A stretch of 64,000 nucleotides of DNA from Arcanobacterium_A hippocoleae (GCF_031456295.1 NZ_JAVDUJ010000001.1:248001-312000); one strand, 5' to 3'. Numbered from the stretch's first letter, positions 9,901 to 17,329 are shown. A program made the numbers and translations. Notes: generated from the letters alone by a model not told the origin.

Positions 9901-10144
9901 TTTCGTGGTGGCAAACGCCCTAGGGCTCTACGGAGGGGATACGAAGATTGACCTTACCCCGCAGTGGGATAAGCCTAGCCAATACCCGCAGTCTGGCGTA
10001 GGTTCTGGCAACATCATGATTTGGGTGCTAGTAGGCGGGATCGTTGTGGCGCTCGTAGCGGCTTTGGCAATCGTGGGATCACGGCGTAAAGCTGGGGTTA
10101 CGCAAGGTGCTGCTGGAGTGACAGCGAATAACGACGAAGAATAG
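6953..10144 (+). CDS. Membrane-anchored protein with two tandem alkaline phosphatase (PhoA) domains
   Basis: A 1063-residue exported protein that should release inorganic phosphate from phosphomonoesters at the cell surface. It has a signal peptide (about 1-33), phosphatase domain 1 (about 75-545), phosphatase domain 2 (about 560-1010) and one membrane helix near 1021-1041 followed by a basic tail. Each domain has the PhoA metal and catalytic motifs: IGDG, the Ser nucleophile in TDSAASAT (near 136 and 625), DATPAA, NRKCY (substrate Arg), VE-ASIDK-x2-H, TADH and HTGAQLR. Domain 2 is closer to E. coli PhoA; domain 1 has Ala where PhoA and domain 2 have Asp in IDKxDH. PhoA is normally a single domain of about 450 residues, so this is a duplication-fusion. 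Start ATG has AGGAG upstream. Confidence 0.93.
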   Translation: MFSKKKSVGVLTAGLTVAALSIVPQSVSFAEGESTFQKYNGPESCIAVDSSGKVKAPGPGDCAQFGKEGQQYTNARAKNVILLIGDGFGQQEITAARNYLKGAGGRFEGIDAFPMTGFYTHHSINRKDGKINYVTDSAASATAWTTGVKTYNGAIGVALDGKPVENILEMAKKHGMRTGNVTTSEIQDATPAALSAHALNRKCYSPEENSDSCTGEAFDKQWRQNGGLGSISEQILDLRADVTLGGGSKYFNQKVQADGEGRNPYVENTMKWAKDKSVLDNAKDNGFQVVTNADELSKITAANQDKPLLGLFHEKNMTTRNAPSKAKRGAGLAAPASCTKQDTKGEPELLAMTEKALELLDDPKSEKGFFLQVESASIDKRAHAADACGMIGEVERFDEVAKAALDFAAKDGETLVIMTADHSHSSQIIYDNSESVSPVTRLKTADGSSMSVAYGTIPADVIENDPKSSTQHTGAQLRVAAYGPGAENVIGQIDQTDVHFVMTNALGITKGGDQHKAVLGELAKGAQAKDVPATCYEISADGSVVPGAGDCAQFGKEGQGRDKSKAKNVVLFIGDGTGDSELTSGRNYLYGASGRLPGIDNLPFTGSYTTYALNKKTGVPDLVTDSAASATGWSAGVKTYNGALSVNLKGEPVPTLLELAKKQGLKTGNITTAEIQDATPAAFATHALNRKCYGPDEKENSKSCQGEDFKGQYRENGGLGSISEQLVDSRADITMGGGSKAFGQSVKKGGTWGGHKWTEGESVLDNAKAQGFQVVTTAEEFDKITEANQDKPVLGLFAEGNFPRNYTQTIPEVDGPKAPPVTCTNNAERPATIPSLAAMTTKSMDLLKNDKGFLLQVEGASIDKADHDADICGQIGELNELDLAVQAAREWVKQNNEPTLLIMTADHAHTSQIVAPGMLTSGRATTLNTVEGSKMTVNYATAASNDDKEALGGQTHTGAQLRVAAEGPGAGNVVGQIDQTDVHFVVANALGLYGGDTKIDLTPQWDKPSQYPQSGVGSGNIMIWVLVGGIVVALVAALAIVGSRRKAGVTQGAAGVTANNDEE

Positions 10145-10158
10145 TTTCTAGATTAGCG

Positions 10159-10198
10159 TGCCTTGCCAAAAGGATGGAAGTGTCCTCTTGGCAAGGCA
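10159..10198 (+). terminator. Terminator-like hairpin after the alkaline phosphatase gene
   Basis: Arms TGCCTTGCCAA (10159-10169) and TTGGCAAGGCA (10188-10198) pair over 11 bp, with an inner AGGA/TCCT extension. It begins 14 nt after the phosphatase stop. The T-run behind it is weak (TTGCAAAAATC). Its position argues that the next gene does not start before about 10242. Confidence 0.65.
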
Positions 10199-10241
10199 TT
10201 GCAAAAATCTGTGCAAGAAGGGCCGGGGAGAATCCCGAAGG

Positions 10242-11057
10242 ATGAGCAAAATGACGACAGATGCGGAGTTTCACTCGCTGCGGATGGACACTAGCCGGGC
10301 GAATTTCGCGGGGTGCGCGATTCTTGCGGTAATTGGGGCAGTGCTGATTGCCTTGGTATTTACTAACGGTCTCTCAAACTATCTGCAGCCTGTGTTTAAG
10401 CCGTGGATTGCCTTGACTGGTGCGTCCCTAATGGCTTTGGGGCTGTGGACTTCGCTGTGTTTATCGTCCCATGCTGCGCATCAGATTCACAAAGCTCATG
10501 CGGAATCGGCAGGGCATGAACATCGCCTGCATCGTACGGTCTACCTGCTGCTAGTGCCGCTGCTGCTGGTGTTGGTGGCTTTGCCCGCACCACTGGGATC
10601 GTCCCTGGTGAACTCTGCTGCAGTAGGCGGCGGGCAGGGGACGGCGCCTACTGCTCCGTCGCAATCTGCCGTGCAGCGGGTGCAGCGTAATTCCGATGGT
10701 ACGTTAGCTTACCCGATGCTGAACGACGGAGTGAACGAGTTAGACCTGGAGGAGCTAAACAGCCGCTATTCTTTTGGCTCCAAATCACAATTGGCTGGGA
10801 AACAGGTGAAACTGGTCGGTTTTGTGGCGCCAGACCCCAATAACAGTGCGGTGTGGCGAGTTAGTCGTTTCAAGATTTACTGTTGCGCTGCTGATGCAGT
10901 GCCTTATGTGGCTACCGTCCTTGGGGCAGCCATGCCGCCAGCAGATTCCTGGGTAGAAGTCACTGGAACTGTGGAAGTGTCACAGTCTGACGGGATTGTG
11001 GCACTGAGCGGGGTGCAAGTGAATCCGGTGAAGCAACCGGATTCACCGTATCTGTGA
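10242..11057 (+). CDS. TIGR03943-family membrane protein, partner of the adjacent permease
   Basis: A 271-residue protein of the TIGR03943 (DUF1980-like) type: about three N-terminal hydrophobic helices, then a soluble domain carrying the family's Cys-Cys-Ala-Ala-Asp motif (FKIYCCAADAVPYV, near residue 210). A cytosolic or external loop between helices is rich in His (seven in HAAHQIHKAHAESAGHEHRLH), suggesting metal contact. Genes of this family sit next to an UPF0718 permease, as here with a 20-bp gap, implying a two-part transporter. The start is the ATG at 10242 or 10251 (the latter has GAAGGA about 8 nt upstream); the longer frame to 10158 would begin inside a hairpin. Confidence 0.82.
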   Translation: MSKMTTDAEFHSLRMDTSRANFAGCAILAVIGAVLIALVFTNGLSNYLQPVFKPWIALTGASLMALGLWTSLCLSSHAAHQIHKAHAESAGHEHRLHRTVYLLLVPLLLVLVALPAPLGSSLVNSAAVGGGQGTAPTAPSQSAVQRVQRNSDGTLAYPMLNDGVNELDLEELNSRYSFGSKSQLAGKQVKLVGFVAPDPNNSAVWRVSRFKIYCCAADAVPYVATVLGAAMPPADSWVEVTGTVEVSQSDGIVALSGVQVNPVKQPDSPYL

Positions 11058-11077
11058 GCGATGAGTGAAAGAAGAGG

Positions 11078-12085
11078 ATGAGTCTGATGATTAAGAATCC
11101 GGTTTTAGCCAGATTGCGTGCAGCTCACCAATTTTGGGTGCTGGTGTTGTTATCGGCGGCGGCAGTGATGCTGGTGGCGCTAACTGCGATTACCGGGCCG
11201 GTATGGAAAATGCCGGGAACTCTCGAATCCTGGGCGGCTATCACCATCGCTATTGTCTTCCAGGCCCTGCCATTTCTAGTGTTGGGGATTTTGGTTTCTG
11301 CCGTTATTTCCGCCATTGTTCCTGAGGATTTGCTGCGTCGTTTTACCCCACGTAACGAGGTGGCTGCGGTGCCGGTGGTCTGTTCGACAGGTTTACTGCT
11401 GCCGGGATGCGAGTGTGCCTCGGTGCCAGTGTCTAACGCGCTCATGCGCCGGGGGATTCCCCCGGCTGCTGCATTGGCGTTCCTGCTGGCTAGTCCGGCT
11501 ATTAACCCGGTAGTTCTGATTTCCACGGCCGTTGCCTATACCGGGCGTCCGGAGATGGCTTGGGCGCGGCTGGTGGCTTCGCTGGTGGCTGCGGTGTTGG
11601 TGGGTTGGCTGTGGATTGCTTTTGGCAGTGATACGTCGATAAAGCGAAGTGAAGTGCACGGAGAGGTGACGGTTTCCAAATTGGAGGCGTTTCGCACGGC
11701 TGCTTTCCATGACCTGCTCAATACTGGGGGATTCTTGGTTTTTGGGGCAATGGCAGCAGCGGCCGTGAAAGTGCTGGTGCCGCGCTACTGGTTTCAAGCT
11801 TTGGAGCAGGTGCCTTTTGCGACTATCTTGGCAGTAGTGGTGCTGGCAGTGCTGTTGTCTTTGTGTTCAGAGGCTGACGCTTTCATTGCGGCATCGCTGA
11901 CGCACACCTCGTTGACTGCACAACTTGTGTTCCTGGTGGTTGGGCCGATGGTGGATCTGAAACTGATCGCGATGCAGACCGGCACCTGGGGCGGGCGTTT
12001 CGCGCGGCGTTTCGTACCACTCACCTTGCTAGTGGCGATAGCTGCAGGTTGTTTTATCGGCTTCCTGTTCTTTGGCTCGCTGTAA
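11078..12085 (+). CDS. UPF0718/DUF318 (ArsP-like) permease
   Basis: A 335-residue permease with about eight membrane helices. The family motif is clear near residues 108-150: PGCECASVPVSNALMRRGIPPAAALAFLLASPAINPV, followed by ST-AYTGRPEMAWAR. A second Asp/Glu-Ala-Asp segment (CSEADAFIAAS) is typical of the C-terminal half. Relatives include ArsP and YraQ; the substrate of actinobacterial members paired with TIGR03943 is not established. It follows its partner by 20 bp, with a GAAGAGG ribosome site (ATG at 11078 or 11087). Confidence 0.85.
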   Translation: MSLMIKNPVLARLRAAHQFWVLVLLSAAAVMLVALTAITGPVWKMPGTLESWAAITIAIVFQALPFLVLGILVSAVISAIVPEDLLRRFTPRNEVAAVPVVCSTGLLLPGCECASVPVSNALMRRGIPPAAALAFLLASPAINPVVLISTAVAYTGRPEMAWARLVASLVAAVLVGWLWIAFGSDTSIKRSEVHGEVTVSKLEAFRTAAFHDLLNTGGFLVFGAMAAAAVKVLVPRYWFQALEQVPFATILAVVVLAVLLSLCSEADAFIAASLTHTSLTAQLVFLVVGPMVDLKLIAMQTGTWGGRFARRFVPLTLLVAIAAGCFIGFLFFGSL

Positions 12086-12160
12086 TTGCGCTGCGGTTCT
12101 TTCCTGTAGTGCTTCTTTCCCGTGGCGGTCGGCAGCTTATTTCCTTTTTCGCAGATGCAA

Positions 12161-12190
12161 AAATGTCGCTCTTTTGAGAGAGCGACATTT
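12161..12190. terminator. Bidirectional terminator between the permease gene and tRNA-Val
   Basis: Arms AAATGTCGCTCT (12161-12172) and AGAGCGACATTT (12179-12190) form a perfect 12-bp stem with a 6-nt loop. It lies between a + strand gene end and the 3' end of a minus-strand tRNA (6 nt away). The minus-strand side is followed by TTTTGC. Confidence 0.75.
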
Positions 12191-12195
12191 AGCGG

Positions 12196-12268
12196 TGGAC
12201 CCTACCGGACTCGAACCGATGACAACCTGGGTGTAAACCAGGTGCTCTACCAACTGAGCTAAGAGTCC
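12196..12268 (-). tRNA. tRNA-Val (anticodon TAC)
   Basis: A 73-nt cloverleaf on the minus strand: acceptor GGACTCT pairs with AGGGTCC (one G-T), D arm TAGCTCAGTTGGTAGAGCA, anticodon stem CCTGG/CCAGG with loop TTTACAC, and T arm with GTTCGAGTC. Discriminator A; CCA is not encoded. Anticodon TAC reads valine GUA codons. Confidence 0.95.
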
Positions 12269-12290
12269 GTAAACGAATTTACGGACTCTT
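12261..12290. repeat. 13-bp perfect inverted repeat overlapping the 5' end of tRNA-Val
   Basis: Arms 12261-12273 and 12278-12290 are exact inverted copies. In the tRNA sense the loop reads TTCG, a very stable tetraloop. The inner arm contains the first eight bases of the tRNA, so this hairpin would compete with the acceptor stem in the precursor. Confidence 0.7.
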
Positions 12291-12439
12291 TACGGATTTG
12301 TAAAATCCAATTACTAAAAATCGAAGTGATCTGCCCCACGTAGGTGGCTGTCATAGAAAAAATGAAACGCTATCATCAGACATATTGCAACTTTCATTGA
12401 TTGATCAGCCGCTATTTTCAGATGATTTTGCTTTATTTT

Positions 12440-12715
12440 TCCTCCGGTAAAATTGGCATCGGAGTTGGGGGTGAGCCGATCGGCAGGATTAACTGGTGCT
12501 GGTGGTACGCCTACGGAAACTTTGCAAACCACCAGCTAACGTGGCAAGCCCAGCACCTGAAACACCGGCTGCACCTTTAGAAGCAATAATCATAAAGATT
12601 AGCAATCCCATCTGCTCGGGAATACTCAGCGGCATATGCATTGCCGCTGTATCCCAAAATATGAACAGGAAATCTACTCATTTGAAAATATTCGCAGCTG
12701 CGATTACGCTTGCAT
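12440..12715 (-). pseudogene. Remnant of a dicarboxylate/amino acid:cation symporter (DAACS family) gene
   Basis: In the minus strand one frame (about 12655-12497) reads MHMPLSIPEQMGLLIFMIIA, directly followed by SKGAAGVSGAGLATLAGGLQ, the hallmark SKGAAG(V) segment of GltP/DctA-type symporters. Upstream in the minus direction the frame has a stop (VIAAANIFK, stop, then VDFLFIFWDTAA). Downstream the likely continuation (ADRLTPNSDANFTGG) is in another frame. Only about 90 of the usual 420 residues can be traced, with a stop, a frameshift and decay. The rest of 12291-12749 shows nothing else recognisable. Confidence 0.7.
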
Positions 12716-12749
12716 CAACACAAATTTTTGCTACGAAAGGAGGTTCGCG

Positions 12750-12866
12750 ATGAGCTTGGCTAAAAGTGCAATCACAGCAAATAATCATCAGCTTTCGATG
12801 ATGCAGCGAATGTTTAGCTCCCGAACCGTTCATTTCGTAGGTTTAGTGGGGTTCATTCGCATTTAA
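12750..12866 (+). CDS. 38-residue leader peptide of the methionine transport operon
   Basis: A short ORF with one of the best ribosome sites in the window (AAAGGAGG, 6 nt before ATG). It encodes 38 residues with Met at 17, 18 and 21 (SMMQRMF), followed by SSRTVHFVGLVGF. It ends 59 nt before an intrinsic terminator that precedes metN. The codons TCC CGA ACC GTT overlap a segment able to pair with the terminator's 5' arm. Together this is the layout of a transcription attenuation leader sensing Met-tRNA charging. It is not predicted to have a function as a protein. Confidence 0.65.
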   Translation: MSLAKSAITANNHQLSMMQRMFSSRTVHFVGLVGFIRI

Positions 12867-12960
12867 CTAGATTCGATTGTTGATGGTGTTAGCGATTTAG
12901 CGGAAGAACTTTCAGTATTCCTCAGACGGTTCGGGAGAGAAAATCCAGAACCGTTTTTTA
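12818..12960 (+). promoter_or_regulatory. Attenuator: terminator hairpin plus alternative antiterminator
   Basis: Terminator: ACGGTTC (12926-12932) pairs with GAACCGT (12948-12954), followed by six T. Antiterminator: CTCCCGAACCGT (12818-12829, inside the leader ORF) is a perfect 12-base complement of ACGGTTCGGGAG (12926-12937). The two pairings are mutually exclusive because both use the same strand. A ribosome paused at Met codons 17-18 would leave 12818 onward free to form the antiterminator and let transcription reach metN. Confidence 0.65.
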
Positions 12961-13092
12961 TTTGGAGCATCTCGAAGATATTCATCGTGAAATTAAGTGT
13001 TTTCCACACTAGTGCATCACGTACTAGGGAAACCTGTATTTTCTTTAGATGACGGGAAGCTGCGCAATATTTTGAGGAAAGGATTTGTTCAG

Positions 13093-14133
13093 GTGATTAC
13101 ACTGAGCAATGTATCAAAAACTTTCACTGGAAACACCCCGGTTACGGCTGTGAAAGATGTAAATCTCGCAATCGAAACTGGAGAAATCTTTGGCATAATT
13201 GGTTTTTCGGGAGCTGGAAAATCTACCTTGGTGCGTCTGATCAATCTGCAAGAACGCCCAACTGCAGGAAAAGTTTATTTAGATGAAGTTGATTTAACTG
13301 AGCTTTCAGCCCGTCAAATGCGGACAAAACGCAAAGAAATCGGAATGATTTTTCAACAATTCAACCTATTTCCATCACGCACAGTTGCACAAAATGTAGA
13401 ACTGCCACTCAAACATCTCCGTCTTTCAAAAGCTGAACGCAGCTCACGCGTTGCCGAACTGTTAAAGCTTGTGGATTTAAGCGAGAAAGCAAATCAATAT
13501 CCGGCAGAGCTATCCGGTGGGCAAAAACAGCGTGTGGCAATAGCGCGAGCACTCGCAAGCAAACCAAAAGTACTGCTCTGCGATGAAGCTACTTCGGCAC
13601 TTGATCCGCAAATGACGCACTCGATCTTGAGACTCCTAAAACGGCTCAATCACGAATTAGGGATTACGATCGTTTTAATCACGCACGAAATTGATGCAAT
13701 TAAGTCAATCTGTGATCGCGTTGCGATCATGGCACAAGGTGAGATCGTAGAATCTGGCGATGTCTATTCAATTTTTGCCGATCCACAAACTCTGATTGCC
13801 AAAGATTTTGTGCAATCAGCAGGGAATCTTGGCGTAGTACATGAACTGATTGCTGATCATAATGAACTCGTTAAATTGGCTCCTGGTGAAGTGCTTTTGA
13901 AACTGCAATATTTAAGTTCAAGCACAAAAATACCGTTAGTATCAGTACTTTCACGACGTTTCAATGTAGATTTCAATATTATTCTTGCCGATTTGGAGAT
14001 AATTCAGCAGGCTTCGCTTGGAGGTTTGATTTGCAAGCTGAGTGGTTTACAAGAAAATATTACGAACCTTCTCACGTATCTTAATGAACTCGGAATTAGA
14101 GCGGAGGTGCTTGTTGATGCAAGAGTGGCTTGA
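13093..14133 (+). CDS. metN: Methionine ABC transporter ATP-binding protein MetN
   Basis: A 346-residue MetN-type ATPase. The ABC domain carries Walker A GFSGAGKST, Q-loop MIFQQFNLF, signature LSGGQKQRV and Walker B VLLCDEATSALD. A C-terminal NIL domain (about residues 265-340, ending YLNELGIRAEVLV) binds methionine and mediates transinhibition in known MetN proteins. The GTG at 13093, with AGGAAAGG upstream, matches the usual N-terminus; a longer frame to 12997 has no such site. It overlaps metI and is followed by metQ, so this is a full L/D-methionine importer. Expression is likely controlled by the upstream attenuator. Confidence 0.93.
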   Translation: MITLSNVSKTFTGNTPVTAVKDVNLAIETGEIFGIIGFSGAGKSTLVRLINLQERPTAGKVYLDEVDLTELSARQMRTKRKEIGMIFQQFNLFPSRTVAQNVELPLKHLRLSKAERSSRVAELLKLVDLSEKANQYPAELSGGQKQRVAIARALASKPKVLLCDEATSALDPQMTHSILRLLKRLNHELGITIVLITHEIDAIKSICDRVAIMAQGEIVESGDVYSIFADPQTLIAKDFVQSAGNLGVVHELIADHNELVKLAPGEVLLKLQYLSSSTKIPLVSVLSRRFNVDFNIILADLEIIQQASLGGLICKLSGLQENITNLLTYLNELGIRAEVLVDARVA

Positions 14134-14797
14134 AACTTATTTTCCCAACGTATTTGCTGATCTGCCGGCATTGTGGCAAGCGACAGGGGAGACACTGTAT
14201 CTGCTGGTTGTTGCGGGAATCATTTCATTTATTCTGGGACTATTTTTTGGAACCCTGCTTACCGTAACGCAAAAGACTGGAATTTATTCATTACCTCCGC
14301 TCTACCAGGTGGTAGATAAGTTGCTGAATCTTGGAAGATCGATTCCTTTTATTATTTTGCTCTTTTTATTACTGCCGCTCTCGCGTTTGATCATGGGTAC
14401 AGCCATTGGCGTAGACGGTGCGATTGTGCCGCTCGTATTTGGTACAACACCATTTTTTGCCCGGCAAATTGAAGCAGCACTCGCAGGAGTTGGCAGAGGG
14501 CTGATTGAAGCGGCGCAATCTATTGGGATGAATACATTTGAAATTATCTACCGTGTATATTGGCGGGAAAGCATTGCCAGTATTGCGCGCGGCACTACCA
14601 TCACTTTGATTAACTTAGTATCTTTAAGCGCAATGGCAGGTGCCGTGGGTGCTGGTGGTCTAGGTAATTACGCCTATATTTATGGTCAGCAGCGAAATCG
14701 AATGGACATCATCTGGGCGACGGTGATTATCCTCGTCGTGATCGTCACGATAATCCAAATTATTGGCTATCTTGCCGCAAAGCGGAATACGAAATAA
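14117..14797 (+). CDS. metI: Methionine ABC transporter permease MetI
   Basis: A 226-residue permease with five or six membrane helices and the binding-protein-dependent loop (EAAQSIGMNTFEIIYRVYWRES, near residues 132-153), typical of MetI. The ATG at 14117 has GGAGG 9 nt upstream, inside the end of metN, giving a 17-nt overlap and likely translational coupling. A longer frame back to 14042 would run across the conserved NIL domain of metN and is rejected. Confidence 0.93.
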   Translation: MQEWLETYFPNVFADLPALWQATGETLYLLVVAGIISFILGLFFGTLLTVTQKTGIYSLPPLYQVVDKLLNLGRSIPFIILLFLLLPLSRLIMGTAIGVDGAIVPLVFGTTPFFARQIEAALAGVGRGLIEAAQSIGMNTFEIIYRVYWRESIASIARGTTITLINLVSLSAMAGAVGAGGLGNYAYIYGQQRNRMDIIWATVIILVVIVTIIQIIGYLAAKRNTK

Positions 14798-14915
14798 CGA
14801 CGGATTTTATCGAAAATATCAAAGGCTAAAGTAGCGCGTGAATCTTTTGATCACGCAAATCGTGGATACGCTTCATCCAAAATAAGCAAATAGCAAACTA
14901 TATAAGGAAAAGATA

Positions 14916-15803
14916 ATGAAAAAGAAAGTACTTTTCGCACTCACATCTGCAGCAATTCTCGCCCTCTCCGGATGTGCTGGCACTAGCAGTGAAGATGGTA
15001 AAAGTAATACGGCGACGGCAAAAGAAACAACACAAGTGCGTGTTGGTTTAACTGGCACATTCAATGAAGATATTTGGAAAATTGTGAAAGACGATCTCCA
15101 AGATGAAGGGATTGAGATTAAAACAGTGCAATTTGCAAATTATTCTTTACCGAATGCGGCTCTTGCAGCAGGCGATATCGAATTAAATGCCTTTCAGCAC
15201 CACGCATTTTTGCAAGATGAAATTAAGAACCACGGATACGATCTGACCCCAATTGGCGATACTTACATCGTCACGATGAGCATTTTCTCCGATCAGATCA
15301 AAGATTTGAAAGAGCTGAAAGCCGGAGACAAAGTAGCCCTGCCAAATGATGCAACAAATGGCGGACGGGCACTTAAATTACTTGCAGCAGCAGGAATAAT
15401 TGAACTTGATTCAGCCAAAGGAGATACACCAGAAGTTTCAGATATCACGAAGAATGAATTAAATTTACAATTCCAAGAAGTAGATGCAAATCTTGTTCCT
15501 TCACTGATTCCTGATGTTGCAATTGCAGTAGTGAATGGAAATTATGCTTTAGATGCAAAATTGCCTGCGGAGCAAAAACTTTTCACTGAAAAAGAATGGA
15601 ATTCAAATGCTTACTATCTGAATATCACTGCGCGCACTGCAGATAAAGACAATCCAACATATCAGCGGATCGCGCAAGCATACCAGACAGCGAAAGTACA
15701 GCAGCTATTTGCAGCCGAATTCAAAGGAAATTTGATTTCCGCATGGGATCAGCCAGATGGGCAAAAAGCAGGCGAAGCACCAAAAGGACTATCTGCAAAG
15801 TAA
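14916..15803 (+). CDS. metQ: Methionine-binding lipoprotein (MetQ/NlpA family)
   Basis: A 295-residue lipoprotein. The signal peptide has lipobox LSGC with Cys20 for lipid attachment. The rest has NlpA/MetQ features: VGLTGTFNEDIWKIV at the start, NAFQHHAFL, VALPNDATNGGRALKLL and a C-terminal binding lobe. It captures methionine outside the membrane for MetNI. It lies 118 bp after metI; the gap includes a weak hairpin (14836-14856) that could trim or modulate the transcript. Confidence 0.93.
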   Translation: MKKKVLFALTSAAILALSGCAGTSSEDGKSNTATAKETTQVRVGLTGTFNEDIWKIVKDDLQDEGIEIKTVQFANYSLPNAALAAGDIELNAFQHHAFLQDEIKNHGYDLTPIGDTYIVTMSIFSDQIKDLKELKAGDKVALPNDATNGGRALKLLAAAGIIELDSAKGDTPEVSDITKNELNLQFQEVDANLVPSLIPDVAIAVVNGNYALDAKLPAEQKLFTEKEWNSNAYYLNITARTADKDNPTYQRIAQAYQTAKVQQLFAAEFKGNLISAWDQPDGQKAGEAPKGLSAK

Positions 15804-15892
15804 AACTGATGTTGCATCACCACAGTAGCCGCTTAAAACATTAGTAATTTCAATACAAAAATTCCATTCTAGATGGTTAACGAACTAAGGCA

Positions 15893-17275
15893 GTGATGGT
15901 CGTGTTTTTACACAAGCTCAGCGAAATTTTGCCAAGTGAACAGATTTTTATTGGCGATAATATTGACGCAAAATATCTTTCAGATTTTTTCGGGAGAGAA
16001 AAGGGTGCTGCGATTGCGCTTGTATTTCCGAAAACGACGGAGCAAGTAAGCACAGTCGTGCGCTTGGCAGATGCATATCGTGTGCCCGTGATTCCACGTG
16101 GTGCGGGCACAAATCTTGCCGGATCTACTTTTCCCGAAGCTGTGCATAATGCGATCATCATTGACTTATCGTTAATGAATCAAATTCTTGCATTGAACCC
16201 AGAAACGTTCACAGTTACAGTGCAACCTGGCGTATTGCTTTGTGATTTGCAAGAATATGTTGAATCCCATGGATTATTTTATCCGCCTGATCCGGGAGAA
16301 AAACACGCCTCGATCGGCGGAAATATTTCTACGAATGCTGGCGGGATGAGAGCCGTCAAATACGGTGTGACCAGAGATTACGTGCGTGAGCTTGAAGTAG
16401 TTTTGCCAAATGGGGAAATAGTTTGCTTAGGGGCAGCGACGGTAAAAGATGCAAGCGGGCTTTCTTTGAAAAACTTGATTATTGGTGCCGAAGGGACGCT
16501 CGGAATAGTTACTAAAGCTACACTTAGACTGATTGCGAAGCCGGAGTTTTCCGTAGATGTTTTAGTTTCTTTTTCGTCATTACGCACTGCGTTGGAAAGT
16601 GTTCCTGAGATTTTGAAAACGGGGGTCATTCCTACTGCAATTGAATTTATTGCCGGTTCAGTAGTGCAAATGGGAGAGCGTTTTACTAGCTTACAGTTTC
16701 CAGCACCGAAAGCTACCGCGTATTTACTGCTTACCTTTGATGGTCCAAAACCTCAGATTGCTGATGATCTCAGGCGCGTCGAAAACCATTTGCGAGAACT
16801 CAAAGCACTAGATTTTCTTACTTTGGATAAATCAGGGAGTGTAACGGTATGGAAAATTCGCGGTTGTCTGGTAAAGGCGGTTGAAGCACAGTGTGCACAA
16901 GAGCCTCTTGATCTGGTTGTACCAATAGATAAAACTGCTGATTTAATCGAATCCGTGCAGCAGCTAACAGCCGAAACTGGTGTGGTAACTGTGGCTTTTG
17001 GTCATGCTGGCGATGGGAATGTGCATCTTTGCGTCTTGCGTGAGCAAAGAAACGATGAAGAATGGCAGGCTGATTTAACGAATTTTCTCACGCATCTCTA
17101 TCGGAAAGCTGCTGACTTAGGTGGATTGGTGAGTGCTGAGCATGGTATTGGTATTGCGAAAAAGCGATACTATCTTGCGTTAACTGACCCAGCAATCGTC
17201 ACCTTGCAAAGGCAGATTAAAGCAGCAATAGATCCGAAAGGAATTTTTAATCCAGGCAAAAGCTATAGCATTTAG
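15893..17275 (+). CDS. FAD-linked oxidase (glycolate/D-lactate dehydrogenase-like, GlcD family)
   Basis: A 460-residue flavoprotein. The N-terminal FAD-binding domain of the PCMH type has PRGAGTNLAGSTFP near residues 63-76 and the GGNISTNAGGMRAVKYG loop near 142. The C-terminal FAD-oxidase domain has the catalytic/metal HAGDGNVH motif (near 370) and ends IFNPGKSY. These enzymes oxidise 2-hydroxy acids such as D-lactate or glycolate; the exact substrate is not clear. Start is GTG 15893 or the adjacent ATG 15896. It follows metQ by 89 bp with no clear terminator, so readthrough from the methionine operon is possible. Confidence 0.88.
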   Translation: MMVVFLHKLSEILPSEQIFIGDNIDAKYLSDFFGREKGAAIALVFPKTTEQVSTVVRLADAYRVPVIPRGAGTNLAGSTFPEAVHNAIIIDLSLMNQILALNPETFTVTVQPGVLLCDLQEYVESHGLFYPPDPGEKHASIGGNISTNAGGMRAVKYGVTRDYVRELEVVLPNGEIVCLGAATVKDASGLSLKNLIIGAEGTLGIVTKATLRLIAKPEFSVDVLVSFSSLRTALESVPEILKTGVIPTAIEFIAGSVVQMGERFTSLQFPAPKATAYLLLTFDGPKPQIADDLRRVENHLRELKALDFLTLDKSGSVTVWKIRGCLVKAVEAQCAQEPLDLVVPIDKTADLIESVQQLTAETGVVTVAFGHAGDGNVHLCVLREQRNDEEWQADLTNFLTHLYRKAADLGGLVSAEHGIGIAKKRYYLALTDPAIVTLQRQIKAAIDPKGIFNPGKSYSI

Positions 17276-17329
17276 CCAGAGCAGCTTTTCCCTGCTGATT
17301 GCGCTGATTGCAAAGAAGTTAATTGCAAT

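Noticed and set aside
10158..10241. Upstream extension of the TIGR03943 protein
   Set aside because: It begins inside the phosphatase terminator hairpin and adds a Cys/Lys-rich stretch not expected in the family.
12314..12866. Overlapping open frames on both strands between tRNA-Val and metN
   Set aside because: They have no ribosome sites, and the recognisable sequence is a broken symporter gene in a different frame; only the 38-codon leader ORF with a strong ribosome site is kept.
16378..16629. Antisense frame in the FAD oxidase gene
   Set aside because: The oxidase frame has intact motifs across this segment; nothing supports a second gene.
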